Below the pieces are notes generated by a model. That model worked only from the letters and a program-made list of their open reading frames with translations. It ran no database searches and had not been told where the DNA came from. From positions 1 to 64,000 of the forward strand of contig NZ_JAGFNS010000013.1 of the NCBI RefSeq assembly GCF_017592555.1: a stretch of DNA of 64,000 nt. Reading direction: 5' to 3'. A program made the translations under genes and the position numbers. Numbering within the stretch: position 1 is the stretch's first letter; the number at the start of each line of letters is the position of its first letter. Positions 58,412 to 64,000 of this stretch are shown here, piece after piece. This DNA comes from Actinoplanes flavus. GTDB taxonomy: Bacteria; Actinomycetota; Actinomycetes; Mycobacteriales; Micromonosporaceae.

Positions 58412-59756
58412 GGCTGGCCGCCCGCACCTCGTCGGCGATCCGCTCGGCGACGGTCCGGGCGGTCTCCTCGGTGGCGGCCTCCACCATGACCCGGACCAGC
58501 GGTTCGGTGCCGGACGGGCGCAGCAGCACCCGGCCGGTCTCGCCCAGCTCGTTCTCGGCGAGGGCCACCGCCGCCTGCACGGTCGGCGCGGAGGCGCCCG
58601 CGTCCCGGTCGCCGACGCGCACGTTGATCAGCACCTGGGGCAGCTTGTGCACGACCGCCGCCAGGTCGGCCAGCGACTTGCCCGAGCCCGCGATCTGCGC
58701 CATCAGGTGCAGGCCGGTGAGCACGCCGTCGCCGGTGGTGGCGAAGGCCGGCATCACGATGTGGCCGGACTGCTCGCCGCCGAGGGCCAGGTCGCCGTTC
58801 TGCAGCTCCTCCAGCACGTACCGGTCGCCGACCTTGGTCTCCAGCAGGGTGATCCCGGCCTGCTTCATGGCGATCCGCAGACCCAGGTTGCTCATCACGG
58901 TGGCGACCAGGGTGTCGTCGGTGAGGGTGCCGTTGTCGCGCATGGCCAGCGCCAGGATGGCCATGATCTGGTCCCCGTCGACGACCTCACCGGTGGCGGT
59001 GACGGCCAGGCACCGGTCGGCGTCGCCGTCGTGCGCCAGGCCGAGGTCCGCGCCCTCCCGCAGCACCGCCTCGATGACCTTGTCGAGGTGGGTGGAGCCG
59101 CACTCCTCGTTGATGTTGAGCCCGTCCGGCTCGCCGTGGATGGCGATGACCTCGGCCCCCGCCTCCCGGTACGCCACCGGCCCGACCTCACTGGCCGCCC
59201 CGTTCGCGCAGTCGACGACGACCTTGATGCCGTCGAGCCGGTGCGGGATCGACTCGACCAGGTGCTTGATGTAGTGCTCGGCCCCGTCCAGCAGGTCGTG
59301 GACCCGGCCGATACCGGCGCCGGTGGGGCGGCCGATCAGCCCGTGCCCGTCCTCGATCGCCTTCTCGATGGCCTCTTCGAGCTCGTCGGGGAGCTTGGTG
59401 CCACCGGCCGCGAACAGCTTGATGCCGTTGTCCGGCATGGGGTTGTGCGACGCCGACAGCATCACACCGAGGTCGGCGTTGGTCTGCCCGACGAGGTACG
59501 CGACCGCCGGGGTGGGCAGCACACCGACCCGCACCACGTTGGCCCCGGCACTCGTCAGCCCCGCGACGACAGCGGCTTCCAGCATCTCGCCGCTGGCCCG
59601 GGGGTCACGGCCCACGATGGCGAGCGGCTGGTGGCTGCTGTCCGTCTCGACCAGCACCCGGGCGGCCGCGACCGCGACCGAGAGGGCCAGTTCGGGGGTG
59701 AGCAGATCGCCGTTCGCGAGACCGCGAACGCCGTCGGTGCCGAAGAGTCGCCCCAT
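58401..59756 (-). CDS. glmM: Phosphoglucosamine mutase
   Basis: Converts glucosamine-6-phosphate to the 1-phosphate. It is 451 residues and opens MGRLFGTDGVRGLAN. The phosphoserine is Ser103 in SASHNPMPDNG, the metal-binding loop is in HDGDADRC, the sugar-binding EQSGHIV and the C-terminal phosphate site RPSGTEPLVRVMVE. AAAGGAAG precedes the ATG. It is downstream of rplM-rpsI, separated by a strong terminator. Confidence 0.97.
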   Translation of the reverse strand: MGRLFGTDGVRGLANGDLLTPELALSVAVAAARVLVETDSSHQPLAIVGRDPRASGEMLEAAVVAGLTSAGANVVRVGVLPTPAVAYLVGQTNADLGVMLSASHNPMPDNGIKLFAAGGTKLPDELEEAIEKAIEDGHGLIGRPTGAGIGRVHDLLDGAEHYIKHLVESIPHRLDGIKVVVDCANGAASEVGPVAYREAGAEVIAIHGEPDGLNINEECGSTHLDKVIEAVLREGADLGLAHDGDADRCLAVTATGEVVDGDQIMAILALAMRDNGTLTDDTLVATVMSNLGLRIAMKQAGITLLETKVGDRYVLEELQNGDLALGGEQSGHIVMPAFATTGDGVLTGLHLMAQIAGSGKSLADLAAVVHKLPQVLINVRVGDRDAGASAPTVQAAVALAENELGETGRVLLRPSGTEPLVRVMVEAATEETARTVAERIADEVRAASPSS

Positions 59757-59865
59757 GGCGGCTTCCTTTCGCCGGTAAATGTGGCCTCAAGCCTGCATCA
59801 GCGATCGGCTGGCCAGGAGTACCGGAACGGCTAGTTGGGGAGGGGGAGGAGAGGTGGGAAACATC

Positions 59866-59909
59866 GACGGCCGAGCGCATCCCCCGGATGGGGGACGAAC
59901 TCGGCCGTC
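59866..59909 (-). terminator. rpsI terminator with nested hairpin
   Basis: Outer 10-bp stem GACGGCCGAG / CTCGGCCGTC encloses an inner hairpin TCCCCC-GGAT-GGGGGA. It starts 24 bases past the rpsI stop codon and ends the rplM-rpsI transcript before glmM. Confidence 0.82.
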
Positions 59910-59932
59910 GTTTCAGACGAGGCGTGAAAAAA

Positions 59933-60430
59933 TCAGCGCTTCGAGTACTGCGGAGCCTTACGGGCCTTCTTGAGACCGTACTTCTTGCTCTCCTTGACCC
60001 GGGCGTCACGGGTCAGGAAGCCGGCCTTCTTCAGGGCCGGGCGGTCGTCGGGCTCGACGGTGATCAGGGCCCGGGCGATGGCGAGACGCAGGGCACCGGC
60101 CTGGCCGGTGATGCCGCCGCCGCGCAGGTTGGCGATGACGTCGAACTGCTCGGCGCGCTCAGCGGTGACGAGCGGCTCACGGATGAGCTGCTGGTTCACC
60201 TTGCTGGGGAAGTAGTTCTCCAGGTCACGACCGTTGCAGGTGATCTTGCCGGTGCCGGGCACCAGGCGCACCCGGACGATGGCCTCCTTGCGGCGGCCGA
60301 CGGTCTGGACCGGACGGTCACCGGGGCGCGGGGCGCGGACCGGGGCCGGCGCGGCCGTCTCAACGACGACGACCGTCTCAGCGGGCTCCTCGACGGTCTC
60401 GACGACCTCGGGCTCGATGATGTCGGACAT
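59933..60430 (-). CDS. rpsI: 30S ribosomal protein S9
   Basis: A 165-residue S9. The acidic N-terminal ~45 residues (MSDIIEPEVVETVEEPAE) are typical of actinobacterial S9. The conserved body begins TVGRRKEAIVRVRLVPG and the C-terminal tail KKARKAPQYSKR reaches the P-site tRNA in the 30S subunit. ATG 60430 lies 20 bases after rplM. Confidence 0.97.
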   Translation of the reverse strand: MSDIIEPEVVETVEEPAETVVVVETAAPAPVRAPRPGDRPVQTVGRRKEAIVRVRLVPGTGKITCNGRDLENYFPSKVNQQLIREPLVTAERAEQFDVIANLRGGGITGQAGALRLAIARALITVEPDDRPALKKAGFLTRDARVKESKKYGLKKARKAPQYSKR

Positions 60431-60450
60431 GCTGCTGCCTTCTCCCGCGC

Positions 60451-60894
60451 TCACTGCGCGATCTGCTTGATTTCGAACGGCTGGGGCTGCTGAGCGGCGT
60501 GCGGGTGCTCGGCGCCCGGGTAGACCTTCAGCTTCTTGATGATCTGCCGCGCGAGCTTGTTGTGCGGGAGCATGCCCTTGACGGCCAGCTCGATCGCCTT
60601 CTCCGGACGCTTGGTCAGGAGCTCCTCGTAGCCGACCTGCTTCAGACCACCGGGGTAGCCGGAGTGCCGGTAGGCGACCTTGGTCTGACGCTTGTTACCG
60701 GTAAGCGCCACCTTGCCGGCGTTGATGATCACCACGAAGTCGCCGGTGTCGACATGCGGGGCGAACGTCGGCTTGTGCTTACCGCGCAGGAGGTTGGCCG
60801 TGTGGGTAGCCAGGCGGCCCAGAACGACGTCAGAAGCGTCGATAATGTGCCACTGACGCTCGATCTCACCCGGCTTCGGGCTGTACGTACGCAC
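60451..60894 (-). CDS. rplM: 50S ribosomal protein L13
   Basis: A 147-residue L13 with the family blocks WHIIDASDVVLGRLAT, GDFVVIINAGKVALTGNK, YRHSGYPGGLK, AVKGMLPHNKL and VYPGAEHPHAAQQP. GTG 60894 gives the usual start (VRTYSPKPGEIERQW), with AAGG seven bases upstream. First gene of the rplM-rpsI operon. Confidence 0.97.
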   Translation of the reverse strand: MRTYSPKPGEIERQWHIIDASDVVLGRLATHTANLLRGKHKPTFAPHVDTGDFVVIINAGKVALTGNKRQTKVAYRHSGYPGGLKQVGYEELLTKRPEKAIELAVKGMLPHNKLARQIIKKLKVYPGAEHPHAAQQPQPFEIKQIAQ

Positions 60895-61521
60895 AGAATT
60901 ACCTTGTCTCGTCGTCGGTCTGGGGGCGCGCGCTGGTCGCATCGAGCAGATGCGTCAAGCGACCCCGCACAGGGACCACTCGCAACAGTCGCACAACAGC
61001 AGGCAACAATACCCGGCTACGCGGCGAGCGGTCAAAACAGGCGGTGTTCAGGGCACCAGTGAACCGGCGAGCATCCTAGTTGCAGACACTCAGCCCTGTG
61101 GAACCCCAAGCAGAGCAAGCATACTCCGCGCCACGGACACGCCCGACGCGGGTGGCGTATCCCACCGCGGCGACTTAGCAGGCCTGAAACAAACGGGACG
61201 CTATGCCGAAATTCGCCCCCGGCACGCTTCGGTCATGGCCAACGGTGCGCAACTCCCGACGACGCGGCACGGCGGTGGCCGAAGCCGGGCTCTCGGGCGC
61301 ACCATGGAGAGACCACCGTCAGGGTTGAGGACGGACCTGACGGTGTTCGCCGGACCGGTTGCCCGGTTCGGTGAGGAGGAGTCGCGGCGTGCCCCGGACG
61401 GAGGTACGGCGAGGACCGCAAGCGTGGCATGGGAGCGGGTCGACGCTGAGGACGGCGGGCTTCGAGCGTGCCCTTCGGTGGACCGTTCGGCCACGCCGCG
61501 ACTTCTCGGCCCGGGGATCGG
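60895..61521. promoter_or_regulatory. rplM leader and promoter region (627 bases)
   Basis: The best rplM promoter is TTGACC (61030-61035), an 18-base spacer and TATTGT (61006-61011) on the minus strand, predicting a leader of about 105 bases suitable for L13-type autoregulation. Another TATGCT motif lies near 61120. The half towards 61521 should hold the promoter of the HemD-like gene. Open frames across this stretch lack coding character. Confidence 0.5.
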
Positions 61522-62667
61522 ATGATCGACCGCACCCCGGGCGCCCGGCGCGCGGTGCTGACGGCTGCCGCACTGGCGGAGCCGGCCGCGTCGCTGTCCG
61601 GTTACACCGTCGGCGTGACCGCGGACCGCCGCAAGGACGAGCTGTCCACCCTTCTGGAGGCGCGCGGCGCCCGCGTCGTGGTGGCTCCCGCGCTGCGCAT
61701 CGTCCCCATCTCCGACGACGCCGAACTGCGGGCCGCCACCCGCGCCTGTCTGGACAGTCCACCCGACATCGTGCTGGTCAACACCGGTATCGGCATGCGC
61801 GGCTGGCTGGAAGCGGCGGAGGGCTGGGGCCTGGCCGAGCCGCTGCGGGCCGTGCTGTCCGGCGCCTACCTGGTCGCCCGTGGTCCGAAGGCCAAGGCCG
61901 CGGTCCGGTCCGCCGGCCTGCGCGACGACTGGTCACCGGACGGCGAGGGCTACGAGGAGGTCGTCGAGCATCTGACCGCGCGCGGCGTCGACGGCCGGAC
62001 GGTGGCCATGCAGCTGCACGGCGAGAGCCAGCCGGAGTACACCGAGGCGCTCGAGTCGGCCGGCGCCCGCGTGATCGAGTTGCCGGTCTACCGCTGGGCG
62101 CCGCCCACCGATCCGGCGCCGCTGCACCGCCTGGTCGACCTGATCATCGCCCGTCTGGTCGACGCCGTGACGTTCACCTCGGCCGCCGCCGTCCAGGCCG
62201 TGCTGCGCGCCGCCGGCACCGGCGCCGACGCCCTCCTGGACGCTCTCCGCGACGACGTCCTGGCCGCCTGCGTGGGCCCGGTCACCTCGGCCCCGCTGCG
62301 CCGGCACGGCATTCCGGTGGTCGTTCCCGGCCGCGCCCGCCTGAACTCGCTGGTCCGCACCATCGTCGACGAGCTGCCCAAACGCGCCGTCACCCTGCAG
62401 GTCTCCGGCCACTCCCTGACCCTGCGCGGCCACGCCGCCATCGTCGACGGCGAACTGCGCCCGCTCGCGCCCGCCCCGATGGCGGTGCTGCGCGCCCTGG
62501 CCGGCTCCCCCGGCCGCGTCCTGTCCCGCGCCGCCCTCCTCCAGGCGCTCCCCCGCGGCGCCGACGAACACGCGGTCGAGATGGCCGTCGCCCGTCTCCG
62601 CGCCGGCCTCGCCCTCCCGGGCGTGGTCCAGACGGTCGTCAAGCGCGGCTACCGCATCCCCACCTGA
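61522..62667 (+). CDS. Uroporphyrinogen-III synthase domain fused to a winged-helix DNA-binding domain
   Basis: A protein of about 381 residues. The N-terminal ~260 residues resemble HemD (GYTVGVTADRRKDELSTLLEARGARVV, the FTSAAAVQAVL block). The C-terminal ~100 residues form an OmpR-type winged helix (LAPAPMAVLRALAGSPGRVLSRAALLQAL, HAVEMAVARLRAGL, VVQTVVKRGYRI). Such fusions are known in actinobacteria (for example near nitrite-assimilation genes) and are thought to be regulators rather than heme enzymes. The start is uncertain: ATG 61522 has a weak site, and the frame is open to GTG 61468. Confidence 0.82.
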   Translation: MIDRTPGARRAVLTAAALAEPAASLSGYTVGVTADRRKDELSTLLEARGARVVVAPALRIVPISDDAELRAATRACLDSPPDIVLVNTGIGMRGWLEAAEGWGLAEPLRAVLSGAYLVARGPKAKAAVRSAGLRDDWSPDGEGYEEVVEHLTARGVDGRTVAMQLHGESQPEYTEALESAGARVIELPVYRWAPPTDPAPLHRLVDLIIARLVDAVTFTSAAAVQAVLRAAGTGADALLDALRDDVLAACVGPVTSAPLRRHGIPVVVPGRARLNSLVRTIVDELPKRAVTLQVSGHSLTLRGHAAIVDGELRPLAPAPMAVLRALAGSPGRVLSRAALLQALPRGADEHAVEMAVARLRAGLALPGVVQTVVKRGYRIPT

Positions 62668-62677
62668 GGATCAGAAC

Positions 62678-63035
62678 CAGGACGTCGTGGCCGGGTGGGT
62701 GGTACAGACCGCTGCTCCCGCCGAGGGCCGGGCGCGGGCGGCCAGTCGCCTGGCGGCTCCTGAACGGCCACCCCCACCCGGCGACGTGCGTGAGCGGTCG
62801 CCCTCGACCCCGAACCCCCGGCCGGTCCTCAGTGCTGTCCCGGGCCCTCGAAACAGCCCCACCACCAGCCCTCTCACGAGCGCCGGGCGAAGCGGGCCGG
62901 GGTCGGGGGGAGCGCGACCGCTCACGCACGTCGCCCGGGGTGGGGAGCGGTCTGGACGCGCCAGCGGCCAGCGAGTCACGCCGGGCCCTCGGCGGGAGCA
63001 GCGGTCTGGACCCCCCACCCGGCCACGACATCCTG
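62678..63035. repeat. Long inverted repeat between convergent genes
   Basis: Outer arms 62678-62729 and 62984-63035 are complementary at 49 of 52 positions. Inner arms 62781-62801 and 62914-62934 are a perfect 21-bp match (GCGACGTGCGTGAGCGGTCGC and complement). GACCCCG/CGGGGTC pair further in. The structure fills the 378-base gap between the HemD-like and GNAT genes. It encodes no convincing protein. Confidence 0.85.
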
Positions 63036-63045
63036 ATTTCGATCT

Positions 63046-63648
63046 TCAGGGGTCGCTGCGGATGCGGCTGTAGACGGTCAGGTCGGTACGGCCGGTGCGG
63101 AGCGTGCCGGCGTTGCGGGCGACGCCCTCGGCGACGAAGCCGGCCTTGACGGCGACCCGGTGGGAGGCGTGGTTGCCGGGGGCGGCGCGGAGCTCGACGC
63201 GTTCGAAGCCGACGTCGTGCAGCACCCAGCGGGTGAGGACGGTGACCGCCTCGGTGGTCACGCCGCGGCCGCGGACGGCCGGCATGGCCCAGTAGCCGAT
63301 CTCGACCGAGCGGGCCATCCAGTCCGCGCGTTTGAGGTCGATCACCCCGGCGAGGACGCCCGCGTGCTCGACCGCGCGGACCAGGCCCCGGCCGGTGGCC
63401 CGGGCGCCCGGGGCCAGCCGGTTGATGAGCAGCAGCGCGTGCCGCTCGGTGTAGGGCCGGGGCAACGGCAGCCACCGTTGGGTGAGCTCGTCCGCGGCGC
63501 CGGCGACGACGTCGCCGGCGTCCGATTCGCGCAGCCCCCGCAGCACCAGGCGATCGGTCCGCAGGACCAGATCGGGGAAGGTGTGCGCCCGGCGTGGATC
63601 AGCCGACCGCCGCGGCCTCGTGCTCGGCAACCAGGGTCGCCATCGCAT
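63046..63648 (-). CDS. GNAT N-acetyltransferase (RimJ/RimL type)
   Basis: An acetyltransferase of about 180-200 residues. It shows LVLRTDRLVLRGLRESDA, the acetyl-CoA loop VRGRGVTTEAVTVLTRW and the FERVELRAAPGNHASHRVAVKAGFVAEG block of the RimJ/RimL subgroup. The start is uncertain: ATG 63648 overlaps the upstream GTPase gene by 50 bases, and TTG 63630 is an alternative; no ATG/GTG occurs between the GTPase stop and the domain start. Confidence 0.83.
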   Translation of the reverse strand: MRWRPWLPSTRPRRSADPRRAHTFPDLVLRTDRLVLRGLRESDAGDVVAGAADELTQRWLPLPRPYTERHALLLINRLAPGARATGRGLVRAVEHAGVLAGVIDLKRADWMARSVEIGYWAMPAVRGRGVTTEAVTVLTRWVLHDVGFERVELRAAPGNHASHRVAVKAGFVAEGVARNAGTLRTGRTDLTVYSRIRSDP

Positions 63649-64000
63649 GCTCGACCACCCCGATCAGCACGGCCTTGACCGACTCGCGATGCCGCGCGTC
63701 GCACATCAGCAGCGGCACCCGCGCCGGGATGGCGAGCGCCTCACGCACCTCGCCGGGCTCGTAGCGTGGCGCGCCGTCGAAGCAGTTGACCGCGACGAGG
63801 TAGGGCAGATGCCGGTTCTCGAAATAGTCCAGTGGTGCGAAGGCGTCGGTGAGCCGTCGCGTGTCGACCAGCACCGCGGCGCCGACCGCACCCCGGATCA
63901 GCTCGTCCCACATGAACCAGAACCGGGTCTGACCCGGGGTTCCGAAGAGGTAGAGGATCAGGTCGTCGGCCATCGTGATGCGGCCGAAGTCCATCGCGAC
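63599..64000 (-). CDS. Conservon-type ATP/GTP-binding protein (CvnD-like), 5' truncated by the window edge
   Basis: The C-terminal 133 residues of a small GTPase-like protein encoded in actinobacterial conservons (cvn operons). Visible are MDFGRI near the cut, the G3-like FGTPGQTRFWFMWDEL, VLVDTRRL and the VNCFDG block (G4-like NxxD variant). The N-terminal P-loop lies outside the window. Partners in a conservon (histidine-kinase-like, roadblock and DUF742 proteins) would be expected just upstream, past 64000. Confidence 0.85.
   Translation of the reverse strand, partial: VAMDFGRITMADDLILYLFGTPGQTRFWFMWDELIRGAVGAAVLVDTRRLTDAFAPLDYFENRHLPYLVAVNCFDGAPRYEPGEVREALAIPARVPLLMCDARHRESVKAVLIGVVEHAMATLVAEHEAAAVG

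Noticed and set aside
60950..61525. 191-codon plus-strand frame in the rplM leader region
   Set aside because: No ribosome-binding site, no family resemblance, and irregular third-position GC; more likely regulatory DNA.
62668..63045. Insertion sequence remnant with a transposase
   Set aside because: Open frames inside the inverted repeat are short or antisense to each other and show no transposase motif; called a repeat only.
1..64000. tRNA, rRNA, prophage or biosynthetic gene cluster
   Set aside because: No tRNA/rRNA sequences, integrase, phage structural genes, PKS or NRPS modules could be recognised by reading; a tRNAscan or antiSMASH run would be needed to exclude small cases.

Overview
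The window is high-GC actinobacterial DNA. Coding genes have GC-rich third positions, GTG starts are frequent, and overlapping GTGA/ATGA junctions are common. The gene content (bldM- and whiD-type developmental regulators side by side, GuaB3, DUF5319, His-tailed GroEL1, an MmpS-like protein, a DUF1023 hydrolase, a roadblock-conservon GTPase) points to a filamentous actinomycete, most likely Micromonosporaceae and plausibly Actinoplanes. That assignment is inference from content only. No rRNA, tRNA, CRISPR array or transposase was found.

Layout. Positions 1-5667 hold a dipeptide-type ABC operon (dppABCDF, minus strand). 5909-9619 holds a LuxR-type two-component pair and a divergent PspC-domain membrane protein, resembling the EsrISR/MacRS envelope-stress systems. 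9676-11681 holds convergent psd and pssA (phosphatidylethanolamine synthesis). 12175-14060 holds two tandem double-Nudix proteins, followed by guaA, a secreted subtilase, an LCP protein and an M1 metallopeptidase. 20718-25498 holds guaB3, guaB, DUF5319, a bldM-like gene and a whiD-like gene. 25658-31969 holds a likely five-gene operon: two tandem copies of a helical protein + M16 peptidase-like module, then a molybdopterin oxidoreductase. 32012-36551 holds a xylose-type ABC operon with a ROK regulator as its last gene. 36868-40939 holds ybaK, a methyltransferase and the CIRCE-controlled groES-groEL1 operon. 40755-44458 encodes a heterodimeric ABC exporter. 44501-52306 is a tightly packed run: acpS, nnrDE, alr, hydrolase, tsaE, ung, tsaB, rimI, tsaD and a small ABM-like gene. 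52468-54230 holds a type VII-like helical protein and a DUF1023 hydrolase. glmS, an MmpS-like gene, a DapC-type aminotransferase, glmM, rpsI and rplM follow. The window ends with a HemD-like/winged-helix protein, a GNAT acetyltransferase and a truncated conservon GTPase.

The backbone rplM-rpsI-glmM-glmS-acpS-nnr-alr-tsaE-tsaB-rimI-tsaD-groESL-whiB-DUF5319-guaB-guaB3-guaA matches, from memory, the order in Mycobacterium tuberculosis (about Rv3443c to Rv3396c), with accessory genes inserted. sigD, expected beside DUF5319, is absent here, and groESL points away from tsaD.

Regulatory structure is rich. Several housekeeping genes have a TANNNT -10 motif 6-9 nt before the start codon, which suggests leaderless mRNAs. 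Strong stem-loops sit just after both first-position binding-protein genes (dppA, xylF) and between groES and groEL. Two homologous 97-120 bp palindromic elements flank the guaB region; their arms differ between copies but stay complementary within each copy. A long inverted repeat with 52-bp arms separates the last convergent gene pair. The least explained biology is the duplicated M16 module, one copy of which has lost its zinc-binding histidine, together with the palindromic element family.
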